Of a stretch of DNA of 64,000 nt, positions 16,306-25,059 are shown piece after piece. The position numbers and the translations under genes were made by a program. Under the pieces are notes generated by a model. That model was given only the letters and a program-made list of their open reading frames with translations. It had not been told where the DNA came from and did no database searches. The stretch is from Streptomyces tibetensis (GTDB lineage: Bacteria; Actinomycetota; Actinomycetes; Streptomycetales; Streptomycetaceae): assembly GCF_007655005.1 (NCBI RefSeq), contig NZ_SZVW01000001.1, positions 496,001 to 560,000 of the forward strand, in the 5' to 3' direction. Numbering within the stretch: position 1 is the first letter of the stretch; the number at the start of each line of letters is the position of its first letter.

Positions 16306-18093
16306 CTACTTCTTCGGCGGCACGGTCGGCATGCCGAGGAAGGGCAGCCGCAGCGCGCCGAACGCCTCCGCCGGGACCGCCGGGGACTTCGGCTCGACCG
16401 GCTGGAGCCGCTCGTAGGCCGTGCCCTGCTTCGGGCGCGGGTCGGGCTCACCCTTGTTGGGCCAGTACGACATCGCCCGCTCGGCCTGAGCGGTGATGGT
16501 GAGGGACGGGTTGACGCCCAGGTTCGCGGAGACCGCCGCGCCGTCGACGACCGAGATGCCGGGGTGGCCGTAGAGGCGGTGGTACGGGTCGATCACGCCG
16601 GACTCGCGGGAGTTCCCGATGGGGCAGCCGCCCAGGAAGTGGGCGGTGAGCGGAGTGCCCATCAGTTCGCCGACGTTGGAACCCGCGAAGCCGTTGATCT
16701 CGGCGGCCAGCGCCGACGCGCCCTCCGTCGCGGCCTTGATCTGCTTGGGGTTGGGTGCGCCGTGGCCCTGCCGGGCGGTGAGCAGACCGCGGCCGACTCC
16801 CGACGGCTTCAGATACGTCGTCAGGGAGTTGTCCAGCGACTGCATCACCAGGCCGATGATGGTCCGCTCCGACCAGCGGCGGTTGGACAGCGAGCGCAGC
16901 ACCAGCAAGGGGTGTTTCGCCGCGTGGGCGAGGAAGCCCAGGACCCGTGACGGGCCGGAGTCCGTCCCGGCGTAGGGGACCTGCAGGATGGACAGGCCGC
17001 CCATCGCGTTGGAGCCCTTGCCGTAGCGGACCGGCTCGATGTGGGTGTCGGCGTCGGGGTGGATCGAGGACGTGATGGCCACACCCCGCGTGAAGTCGGC
17101 CTTCGGCGCGCCGTGCGCCTTGCGGTAGCGCCGGTCGTCGGTCTGGGCGCCGACCAGTGCCTCGGAGTTGGTGCGGGTCAGCTCGCCCAGCCGCTCCGAG
17201 AGGTACGGCAGTTGGCCGCCCGCCCTCATGCGGTGCAGCAGGGTCTGGGTGCCGTAGGTGCCGGCGGCGAGGACGACCCGGCGGGCCGTGAAGGTGCGGC
17301 CCTTCTTCCTGCCGCGGTCGTCGGTGGGCAGGGTGGCCACCGCGTAGCCGCCGCGCGAGTCATCGGTGACCGAGACGACCGTCGTCATGGGGTGGACGAC
17401 CGCGCCGGCCTTCTCGGCGAGATGCAGGTAGTTCTCGTTGAGGGTGTTCTTCGCCCCGTGCCGGCAGCCGGTCATGCACTCGCCGCACTCGGCGCAGGCT
17501 CTTCGAGCCGGTCCCGCCCCGCCGAAGTACGGGTCGGGCACCTCCTGGCCCGGCCGCGCCTTCACCGTGCCGTCGGCGTCCTGGCCGTCGCCGAAGAAGA
17601 CACCGACCGGCGCCATGTGGAAGGTGCCGCCCACGCCCATCCGCTCGGCCGCCGCCTTCAGATGCACGTCGGACGGGGTCATGGTCGGGTTGAGCCGTAC
17701 GCCGAGCATGCGCCGGGCCTGGTCGTAGTACGGCGCCAGCTCGTCCTGCCAGTCGGTGATGTCACGCCACTGGGGGTCCTCGAAGAACGGCTTCGGCGGG
17801 ACGTACAGGGTGTTGGCGTAGTTGAGCGAGCCGCCGCCGACACCCGCGCCGGCCAGCACCATGACGTTGCCCAGCAGATGGATGCGCTGGATGCCGTACA
17901 TGCCGAGTTTCGGGGCCCAGAGGTAGTTCTTCAGGTCCCAGGAGTTCCTGGGCAGGCTCTCACGGGTGAAGCGGCGGCCGGCCTCCAGGACGCCTACGCG
18001 GTAGCCCTTCTCCGTGAGGCGCAGGGCGGTCACGGAGCCGCCGAAGCCGGAACCCACGACGATGACGTCGTAGTCGTAAGCGTCCTCGGGCAC
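16306..18093 (-). CDS. GMC-family FAD oxidoreductase (cholesterol-oxidase-like) with a four-Cys motif
   Basis: The protein has 595 residues with the GTG at 18093 (AGAGGAGAT lies upstream). The FAD site GSGFGG is at 14-19, GAGVGGGSLNYANTL at 82-96 contacts flavin, and the C-terminal half ends with the typical HFLGGCPIG and VDGAAVSANLGVNPSLTITA. Such enzymes oxidise alcohol or sterol groups with oxygen or another acceptor. Cys200, Cys203, Cys206 and Cys210 form CxxCxxCxxxC, the spacing of a ferredoxin 4Fe-4S ligand set, which is not part of classic cholesterol oxidase. It sits downstream of an aldehyde dehydrogenase gene in the same direction, suggesting alcohol to aldehyde to acid oxidation. 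Confidence 0.9.
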   Translation of the reverse strand: MPEDAYDYDVIVVGSGFGGSVTALRLTEKGYRVGVLEAGRRFTRESLPRNSWDLKNYLWAPKLGMYGIQRIHLLGNVMVLAGAGVGGGSLNYANTLYVPPKPFFEDPQWRDITDWQDELAPYYDQARRMLGVRLNPTMTPSDVHLKAAAERMGVGGTFHMAPVGVFFGDGQDADGTVKARPGQEVPDPYFGGAGPARRACAECGECMTGCRHGAKNTLNENYLHLAEKAGAVVHPMTTVVSVTDDSRGGYAVATLPTDDRGRKKGRTFTARRVVLAAGTYGTQTLLHRMRAGGQLPYLSERLGELTRTNSEALVGAQTDDRRYRKAHGAPKADFTRGVAITSSIHPDADTHIEPVRYGKGSNAMGGLSILQVPYAGTDSGPSRVLGFLAHAAKHPLLVLRSLSNRRWSERTIIGLVMQSLDNSLTTYLKPSGVGRGLLTARQGHGAPNPKQIKAATEGASALAAEINGFAGSNVGELMGTPLTAHFLGGCPIGNSRESGVIDPYHRLYGHPGISVVDGAAVSANLGVNPSLTITAQAERAMSYWPNKGEPDPRPKQGTAYERLQPVEPKSPAVPAEAFGALRLPFLGMPTVPPKK

Positions 18094-18199
18094 GTGCCAT
18101 CTCCTCTTCGAGTGTCCGTGCGGGCCGTGTGTGGTGGGGCGCGCCCGCGCGGCGGAGCCGCACATCGATACGGCCCCGCGCCCCTTGAAAGAAGGGCGT

Positions 18200-19837
18200 C
18201 TACCGGAACCTGAACGCCTTCATCAGGCGCAGGCTCCTGCTCATGAACTGGGCGTACTTCTCGTCGTCCATGCCCAGGGACGGGGCCATGGGAAGCACCC
18301 GCTGGTGGGCGACCGTCTGGGCCTCGGTGTACTTGAGGATGCCCTCGGAGCCGTGGCGGCGGCCGAGGCCCGAGTCCTTCATCCCGCCCATGGGCGACTG
18401 CACGCTGCCGTACGCGGGTGCGTAGCCCTCGTTGATGTTGACCGTGCCGGTGCGCAGACGGGCGGCGACCTCCTGGCCGCGGCGGCCGTTCTTCGTCCAG
18501 ACCGAGGCGTTCAGGCCGTAGGCGGTGGCATTGGCGCGCTCGATGACCTCGTCCTCGTCGGTGAAGCGGTAGACCGACACCACCGGCCCGAACGTCTCCT
18601 CGCCGCAGACGGACATGTCCGTGACGACCCCGTCGAGGATCGTCGGCTCGAAGAAGTACGGGCCGATGTCGGGGCGGGCCACACCGCCCGCGACGACCTT
18701 CGCGCCCTTGGCCACGGCCTCCTCCACGTGCCGCGTCACCGTCTCCAGCTGGCGCTCGCCGACCAGGGAGCCCATGTCGGCGCCGTACGCCAGGGACGTG
18801 CCGAGGCGCATCGCCTTCGTCCGGGCGGCGAAGCGCTCCAGGAAGGCGTCCGCGATCGACGCGTGGACGTAGAGCCGCTCGATGGAGATGCAGAGCTGGC
18901 CGGCGGAGGAGAAGCAGGCACGGACGGCGCCGGCGGCGGCCTTCTCGATGTCGGCGTCCTCCAGGACCAGCATGGGGTTCTTGCCGCCGAGTTCGAGGGA
19001 GACGCCGATCAGCCGGGTGGCGGCGCCCTGGGCGACCTCGCGGCCGGTGCGGGTGGAGCCGGTGAAGGAGACGTAGTCGGCGTGCCGGACGATCTCGGGG
19101 CCGACGACGGGGCCGTCACCGAGGACGACCTGGAAGACATCGGCGGGCAGACCGGCCTCGATGAGCAGGTCACGGGCCCACAGCGCGGTGAGGCAGGTCT
19201 CCGTGTCCGGCTTCATGACGACCGCGTTGCCCGCGGCGAAGGCCGGGAGCGCGTCGCCGACCGACAGTTCCAGCGGGTAGTTCCAGGGGGCGATCTGGCC
19301 GACGACACCGCGTGGGTGGCGCAGCTCGGTGACCTTGGTGAGGGTCGGCATGGCGCCGGCGTGCCGCTTGGGGCGGAGGTAGGCGGGGGCCTTGCGGCCG
19401 TAGTGCCGGGCGGCGACCGCGACGGCCTGGACCTCCTCGTGGGCGTGCAGGCGGGCCTTGCCGGTCTCCAGCTGGATCAGGTCGAGCACCTCGGCCTGGC
19501 GCTCCAGCACCAGGTCGTGGAAGCGGAGCAGGACGGCGGCGCGCTGCCGTACGGGGGTCTGCGCCCACACGGCCTGGGCGGCGCGGGCCAGCTCGAAGGC
19601 CGTCGCCACGTCCTCGGGCGTCGACTCGGGCAGGTCGGCCAGCTTCTCGCCGGTGAGCGGCGTGTGGTTGGCGGTCCGGCCGGAGCCGAGCACCCCCTTC
19701 GTGAGCTGGGCGACCAGCTCGGGCGTGACCACGTCCGCGGCGGTGCGGGCGCCCTCCGGGGCGGGGGCGAGGGGGTTCGTACCGGCCTGTGCCGTGCCGG
19801 TCTCTGCCGTCTTCTCGGCGGCCTGCGCGTCCGTCAT
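18200..19837 (-). CDS. NAD(P)-dependent aldehyde dehydrogenase, succinate-semialdehyde type
   Basis: The protein has 545 residues and the full aldehyde dehydrogenase fold: IAPWNYPLELSVGDALPA cofactor region, GSTRTGREVA Rossmann loop, general base Glu282 in LELGGKNPM, and nucleophile Cys316 in SSAGQLCISIERLYV. The QLCISIERLYV signature is that of the succinate-semialdehyde dehydrogenase (NADP) group. The first 45 residues are low-complexity. It is 106 bp upstream of the GMC oxidoreductase on the same strand. The real substrate may be the aldehyde made by that enzyme rather than succinate semialdehyde. Confidence 0.9.
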   Translation of the reverse strand: MTDAQAAEKTAETGTAQAGTNPLAPAPEGARTAADVVTPELVAQLTKGVLGSGRTANHTPLTGEKLADLPESTPEDVATAFELARAAQAVWAQTPVRQRAAVLLRFHDLVLERQAEVLDLIQLETGKARLHAHEEVQAVAVAARHYGRKAPAYLRPKRHAGAMPTLTKVTELRHPRGVVGQIAPWNYPLELSVGDALPAFAAGNAVVMKPDTETCLTALWARDLLIEAGLPADVFQVVLGDGPVVGPEIVRHADYVSFTGSTRTGREVAQGAATRLIGVSLELGGKNPMLVLEDADIEKAAAGAVRACFSSAGQLCISIERLYVHASIADAFLERFAARTKAMRLGTSLAYGADMGSLVGERQLETVTRHVEEAVAKGAKVVAGGVARPDIGPYFFEPTILDGVVTDMSVCGEETFGPVVSVYRFTDEDEVIERANATAYGLNASVWTKNGRRGQEVAARLRTGTVNINEGYAPAYGSVQSPMGGMKDSGLGRRHGSEGILKYTEAQTVAHQRVLPMAPSLGMDDEKYAQFMSRSLRLMKAFRFR

Positions 19838-19974
19838 GAGGCGCAGGGTATGCCGCTCCGCAGGCTTTGGGTACCCGTCGGTAATACGGCTTCACCGACT
19901 GCACACACGACGCCAGTGACTGCTGGCAACAAACGCGCTGATCAGGACGTTGTGCGGTGCCGGGTGTGGGTGAT

Positions 19975-21741
19975 TCAGCCTTTTACGATCCCGAGCCGCT
20001 CCCGGGCCTCCTCGAACACCGAGATGCCCTCCTTCTCCTCCGGTGTGCCCCTGGGCATGTCGACACGCAGCTCGTACATGCGGTCGTCGTCGGTCCGGAC
20101 GACCGCCCGCATGAGCCGCCTGGAGGTCTCGCCCCGACGGTAGGCGGTGTCGGCGAGGGCGGCTTCGTGCCCCTGGACGCTGGTGCGGGCGTACCGGGTT
20201 TCTCCCCCGGTGTCGTGCGCTCTGGCCTGCTCCATCGGCGCGGCCGGGGCCTTGTCCCAGGCGATCAGGCGGACCTCGATCGTGCCGGTCCGCGTGTCGC
20301 CGTAGAGAGTCGTGCGGGGCTGGTCGGCCGCGTTGCCGGTCCGGCCGAGGGGGCGGTAGTGGCCGGGGAGGTGGAGGACGGCTGCCATGTCCGGCTCGGC
20401 ATGCGGGGTCCAGGCGTCGGTCACGTCGGCGGCCTGTCCGGCGCTCTCCGCGCTGCTGGTGTCGGCGAGTTGGGTGACGGCCCCTATGCCACCGGCGAGC
20501 AATGCGGAGAGCAGGGCGAGGGGGCCGGGGCGGAGGAGGCTCTGGCGCTTGGGGGGCAGCGGTTCTTCCTGCGCCCGGGGGTGGAGGTGCTGCTGCGCGA
20601 GGGGTATGGCGTCGTGCTGCTGCGCGGCGTCCGGTCCGGTGCCCGCGGTCTCGTCCGCCCCCGTCACCACCCCCGCGGGCACGGCGCCGGAATCCGCAGC
20701 AGGCACCGGGGCGAGCGGGCCGGAGCCTGCGGCAGGCACCGGGGTCGGCGGGGCGGCACGCACCGGCGCGGGCTGTCGTACGGCCCGGTCGGCGGGGTGC
20801 ACCGTGTGCTCTGCCGCCCGGGGTGTTTCGGTCCGTGCCGGTCCGGCCACCGCCTCCAGTTCCTTCGCGACCTCCTCCGCGTCCGGCCGCCGTTCGGGGT
20901 CCGGCACCAGCAGCCGGGCGATCAGCGGCCCGAGGGGCCCGGCCCGCGTCGGTTCGGGCGGTTCGGCGGCGAGGACCGCGGCGAGCGTGGCCTCCGGCGT
21001 GGTCCGCAGGAACGGGGACGAGCCCTCCACGGCCGCGTACAGCAGCGCGCCCAGGGACCACAGGTCGGAGGCGGGCCCCGCCATCCGGTCCGACATCCGC
21101 TCGGGCGCGACGAACTCCGGCGAGCCTGCGAACTCCCCGCTCCCCGTGCGGGGATCCTCGCCCTGCCCGTGGCCGATACCGAAGTCGGTGACGACGACGC
21201 GCCGGTCCGAACCGAGCAGTACGTTGGCGGGCTTCACGTCCCGGTGCACGATGCCGACGGAGTGCGCCGCGCGCAGGGCACCGAGGACGGCGAGGCCGAT
21301 CCGGGCGGCTTCGGGCACGTCGACCGGGCCGCGCCGGAGTCTGTCGCGCAGGGACTCGCCGTGGACCAGCTCCATGACGATCCACGGCATTCCGTCGAGC
21401 GCCTCGGCCGCGTCGAGCTCGTCGGGGCCGACCGGGCCCGGGCGTTCGTCGCGCTGCTCCGGCTCGACGACCACGTCGTGGATGGTGACGGCGGCGGGAT
21501 GGCCGACGCGGGCGGCGGCCCGGGCCTCGCGGTGGAGCCGGTGGGCTGCCCGCCGGTGGCTCTCGTCCTCCGGCCCGCCCGGCAACCGGGGTTGTCTGAC
21601 GGCTACTTCACGCTGCGCGAGTTCGTCGAGGGCCCGCCAGACGGTGCCCGTGCCGCCGGTACCGATGCGCTCGATCAGCCGGTACCGCCCGCCGACCGTC
21701 CGGCCCCGGGCGTCGTCGGTCCCGCCCCCGTCGTTGCTCAT
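19975..21741 (-). CDS. Ser/Thr protein kinase-like membrane protein with ATP-binding Lys replaced by Arg
   Basis: The protein has 588 residues. The kinase domain (about 20-300) keeps the Gly-loop GTGGTGTVW, HRDVKPANV, DFG and SPEFVAPE, but the invariant VAxK lysine is Arg49 (VAVRQPRL), encoded by AGA at 21595-21597, a very rare codon here and one base from AAA Lys. A Pro/Ala linker, a membrane helix at about 420-438 and an extracellular domain of about 145 residues follow. An insert of about 20 residues rich in Glu/Pro occurs after the helix-C region (EPEQRDERPGPVGPDELD). Either a kinase with reduced activity or a pseudokinase. Confidence 0.88.
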   Translation of the reverse strand: MSNDGGGTDDARGRTVGGRYRLIERIGTGGTGTVWRALDELAQREVAVRQPRLPGGPEDESHRRAAHRLHREARAAARVGHPAAVTIHDVVVEPEQRDERPGPVGPDELDAAEALDGMPWIVMELVHGESLRDRLRRGPVDVPEAARIGLAVLGALRAAHSVGIVHRDVKPANVLLGSDRRVVVTDFGIGHGQGEDPRTGSGEFAGSPEFVAPERMSDRMAGPASDLWSLGALLYAAVEGSSPFLRTTPEATLAAVLAAEPPEPTRAGPLGPLIARLLVPDPERRPDAEEVAKELEAVAGPARTETPRAAEHTVHPADRAVRQPAPVRAAPPTPVPAAGSGPLAPVPAADSGAVPAGVVTGADETAGTGPDAAQQHDAIPLAQQHLHPRAQEEPLPPKRQSLLRPGPLALLSALLAGGIGAVTQLADTSSAESAGQAADVTDAWTPHAEPDMAAVLHLPGHYRPLGRTGNAADQPRTTLYGDTRTGTIEVRLIAWDKAPAAPMEQARAHDTGGETRYARTSVQGHEAALADTAYRRGETSRRLMRAVVRTDDDRMYELRVDMPRGTPEEKEGISVFEEARERLGIVKG

Positions 21742-21925
21742 GCCCCATCAGTACCCCGCGGGACGCTTTCTTGTCGACGCGGGTCGTTTCCGGGGGTGTT
21801 GGGCGGGTGGGATCAGGTCTTTCCGATGTCCGGGTGCGCGATCGCCGCGCGCGCCACCTCACGTCCCCGGCCGGTACTCCGGGGCGGGTTCTTCTCCAGC
21901 CAGGGGGCGGTACGAGCCCCGGCGG

Positions 21926-23098
21926 TCACGGGGTGGGCGCGGACGTGCTCGGGGAGGCCTGCCGGGTCACCGGGGTCTTCGGCGTGGGCGGTGCGGTACT
22001 CGTCGGCGTGGGGCCGACGCCCCCGTCGCTCCCGTCCCTGAGCAGCGCCGCCGCGGACACCCCGGCTCCCGCCATCGCCGCGACCAGCAGCGCCGCGATG
22101 AGGGCGCGCCGCGCGGGCTGCCGGAGGAAGGGTTCCTCCGGCCGGTGCGGACCAGTCGGGTTCACCGGCGGTCCGGGCGGTTGCCGGACGGCGGGATCCT
22201 GCGGTCGTTTCCGTGGTGCTGCCCCCACCGTCGGCGCGTACCCGGGCGGCGGCATCGGCGGCATACGGCCCGTGTCACGGAAGGCCCGGAGCATCCGTTC
22301 CGCCCGGCCCGCGTCCAGCCGCCGGTCCGGATCACGCTCCAGCAGACCGCGTACGACGGGCAGGAGCGGTCCGGCCTGGGCGGGCGGCTGGATGTCGCCC
22401 ACGACGACGGCGTGCAGGACGCCGCCCAGCGAGTCACGGTGGAACGGCGACTCCCCGCTGAGGGCCGCGCACAGCAGCGCGCCCAGCGACCACAGGTCGG
22501 ACTCGGGCCCGGTCCTGACCCCGGACATCCGCTCCGGCGCGGTGTACTCGGGCGAGCCGACGAAGGCTCCGTTCTCGGTGAGCGTGGGGGTGCCCGCGAC
22601 CTGGGCGATGCCGAAGTCGGTGAGGACGACGCGGTCGGTGCCGGTCTCCAGCAGCACGTTGTCCGGCTTGAGGTCCCGGTGCAGCACCCCGGCCGCGTGC
22701 GCGGCGCCCAGCGCGCCGAGCAGGGCGATGCCGATGCGGGCCGCTTCGGCGGCGTCGACCGGGCCCTGGTGGGCGAGCCGGTCGGCGAGCGAGCCGCCCT
22801 CGATGAACTCCATGACGATGTAGGGGCGTTCGCCGTCCTCGACGACATCGTGGACGACGATGATGTGCGGGTGGCTCAGCTGGGCGACGGCCCGGGCCTC
22901 GCGCAGCGTGCGGTCCCGCTGCCGGCGCGCCTGCGCCGCGGAGAGCGTCTCGTCGTAGGGGAGCTCCTTGACGGCCACGCTCCGGCCGAGGAGCTGGTCG
23001 GTCGCCCGCCAGACCACTCCCATGCCGCCACGACCGAGCCTTGCCTCCAGGCGATAACGCCCCGCGACCACACGGAAGTCGGCTCCCTCGGTCCCCAT
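21926..23098 (-). CDS. Ser/Thr protein kinase, PknB-type, without sensor domain
   Basis: With the ATG at 23098 the protein has 390 residues (ATGs at 23107 and 23110 are alternatives). The kinase domain is intact: Gly-loop GRGGMGVVW, VAVKELP Lys, HRDLKPDNV, DFGIAQ and SPEYTAPERM. After a Pro-rich linker a single membrane helix (ALIAALLVAAMAGAGVSAAAL) leads to a short Thr/Pro/Ser-rich tail of about 40 residues instead of the folded extracellular domain found in its neighbours. It is the only fully active-looking member of the cluster with no obvious ligand domain. Confidence 0.92.
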   Translation of the reverse strand: MGTEGADFRVVAGRYRLEARLGRGGMGVVWRATDQLLGRSVAVKELPYDETLSAAQARRQRDRTLREARAVAQLSHPHIIVVHDVVEDGERPYIVMEFIEGGSLADRLAHQGPVDAAEAARIGIALLGALGAAHAAGVLHRDLKPDNVLLETGTDRVVLTDFGIAQVAGTPTLTENGAFVGSPEYTAPERMSGVRTGPESDLWSLGALLCAALSGESPFHRDSLGGVLHAVVVGDIQPPAQAGPLLPVVRGLLERDPDRRLDAGRAERMLRAFRDTGRMPPMPPPGYAPTVGAAPRKRPQDPAVRQPPGPPVNPTGPHRPEEPFLRQPARRALIAALLVAAMAGAGVSAAALLRDGSDGGVGPTPTSTAPPTPKTPVTRQASPSTSAPTP

Positions 23099-23167
23099 GC
23101 GCCCCATCATGCCGCAGACGGCGACGACGCCCACCAAATCCGGTCGCCGCCCGGCACCGCGGTGTGC

Positions 23168-24913
23168 CTACCGGGGCTGTTGCCACCCTTGCAGTACCCA
23201 CTTGAACTGCTTGCTCGTCGTCGCCCAGTCCTTCTCCGGTGAGGAGATGTAGATCGCGTACTCGACGCCGTCCCGCGAGAAGTACGTCTCCTCGACGGCG
23301 TGGCGCGGCCCGGCGACGTAGGGGGGATCCTTGGCCAGCGCCGTCCAGGTGTACTCCCACAGCGAGCCCCTGCGGTCCCGGTAGGTGTTGTCCTCCATGG
23401 TCACCCGCTTGTAGTTCACCAGCCTCTGGACCTGCTGCTCGAGGTCCTCCTGGTGGGACCGGGCGTCGGCGAAGTCCGGTGACGGGTCGATGGCGATGCG
23501 GACGAAGTGCCGGCCGCCGTCCGGCGAGTAGTCGATCTGCTTGAGCTCGCCCTGCGGGCCGAAGGGCTTGCGCTTCCAGCCCTTGGGCAGGTAGAGGCTG
23601 AATCCCACGGGATCCTCGTAGCGAATCCAGCTGTCCGGAACCGATCCGCCGGTCGCCCGCGTGCTCGTGGACGTCGTCGAGCCGGACCCGTCGCTCTGCG
23701 ACGGTCCGTTCCACTGCTGGAGCACCACGGCCGTGCCCCCGCCGATGATGGCCGCGAGCGCGACCACCAGGGCCAGGGTGCGCAGCCGGCGGCGCCTGCC
23801 CGAACCGGTCGGCTGCGGGCCCCCCGCAGCCGGGCCGACCACGCTGGGGCCGTAGGGCGGAGTGCCCGCCGTGGACGTTCCGGTGGCCGGGTGGCCGGCC
23901 AGGGGCGGGAGCGGCGTCCCGGTGTGCGACCCCGAGCCGGTGCCGAGCCGGCCGGTGCCGGAGGTTCCGGTGGCCGTACCGCTGGTGGCCGTCCCCGTGT
24001 CCGTTCCGCTGTGGTGGTCGCGGTACGGCGTCGTCCCCGCGTACTGCGTCGGCACGTACGCCTGCGCCCCGTTCGGCCGCCGGCCCTCCGCCGCCTCGGC
24101 GAGCATCTGTTCGGCCTCGGACACGTCGGGCCGGGTGGCCGGATCCTTGCGCAGCAGGGCGGTGATGACGGGGGCGAGCGGTCCGGCGTGCCGGAGCTCG
24201 GCGGCCTCTTCCTCGACCACGGCCTGCATGGTGGTGAGCGGTGTGGTGCGGCGGAACGGCGACCGGCCCTCCACGGCCGTGTAGAGCGTCGCGCCGAGTG
24301 CCCAGAGGTCGGAGGAGGGGCCGGGGTCGTGGCCGCGCACCCGCTCGGGCGCCAGGTAGTCGACCGAGCCGACGACCTCTCCGGTGCGGGTGATGGTCGT
24401 GTCGCCTTCGATCTGGGCGATGCCGAAGTCCGTGAGCAGCACGCGCCGGTCGCTGCCGAGCAGGACGTTGCCCGGCTTGATGTCGCGGTGCAGGACGCCC
24501 GCGGTGTGCGCGGCGCGCAGGGCCCGCAGCACCCACAGGCCGATGCGCGCCGCCTCGCGCGGCTCGACGCGCCCCTCCTCCTTGACCGCGTCGGCCAGGG
24601 AACGGCCCTCGACCAGTTCCATCACGATCCAGGGGCGGCCGTCGTGCTCCAGTACGTCGTGCACCGTGACGACCGCGGAGTGGTTGATCCGCGCGGCTGC
24701 CCTGGCCTCGGCCCGGGTGCGCGCCAGCAGGATCGCCTGCTCGCTCTCGGAGACGTAAAGGGCGGCGGTCAACTCCTTGATGGCGACCGATCGGTGCAGC
24801 ACCTCGTCATGCGCACGCCAGACCCGGCCCATGCCGCCACTGCCGATGGATTCGGCCAGCCGGTAGCGGCCCGCGACGAGCAGGCCCTGCATCTGATTCA
24901 CGTTGCCCCGCAA
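23168..24913 (-). CDS. Ser/Thr protein kinase with extracellular sensor domain
   Basis: The protein has 581 residues. Kinase motifs are intact (GSGGMGRVW, VAIKEL, HRDIKPGNV, DFGIAQIEGD, GSVDYLAPERV). A Gly/Thr/Ser repeat linker (about 295-380), a membrane helix (LALVVALAAIIGGGTAVVL) and an extracellular domain of about 160 residues follow; the last begins DPVGFSLYLPKGWKRKPF and contains Trp/Tyr-rich strands. That GF-x-LPKGW opening recurs in the kinases on either side, so these sensor domains probably share one fold. The stop lies 69 bp from the start of the next kinase. Confidence 0.93.
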   Translation of the reverse strand: MRGNVNQMQGLLVAGRYRLAESIGSGGMGRVWRAHDEVLHRSVAIKELTAALYVSESEQAILLARTRAEARAAARINHSAVVTVHDVLEHDGRPWIVMELVEGRSLADAVKEEGRVEPREAARIGLWVLRALRAAHTAGVLHRDIKPGNVLLGSDRRVLLTDFGIAQIEGDTTITRTGEVVGSVDYLAPERVRGHDPGPSSDLWALGATLYTAVEGRSPFRRTTPLTTMQAVVEEEAAELRHAGPLAPVITALLRKDPATRPDVSEAEQMLAEAAEGRRPNGAQAYVPTQYAGTTPYRDHHSGTDTGTATSGTATGTSGTGRLGTGSGSHTGTPLPPLAGHPATGTSTAGTPPYGPSVVGPAAGGPQPTGSGRRRRLRTLALVVALAAIIGGGTAVVLQQWNGPSQSDGSGSTTSTSTRATGGSVPDSWIRYEDPVGFSLYLPKGWKRKPFGPQGELKQIDYSPDGGRHFVRIAIDPSPDFADARSHQEDLEQQVQRLVNYKRVTMEDNTYRDRRGSLWEYTWTALAKDPPYVAGPRHAVEETYFSRDGVEYAIYISSPEKDWATTSKQFKWVLQGWQQPR

Positions 24914-25059
24914 TGGTCTTGACAGGGTCAGCGTAAGGACCCGCCCTCACCCAGGGAACAAGCGGGGTACCACGGTGACCGCACTGTGACGGTTGTCGCC
25001 TGCCGGGACGGGAGGCAACCAGAGTGTGAACGGCGGCGTACAGGCGGCGCGCCGGACGC

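Noticed and set aside
20387-23242. A 951-codon open frame antisense to two kinases
   Set aside because: Same GC effect; the Arg/Pro/Ala-rich product has no domain pattern, and the other strand carries clear kinases.
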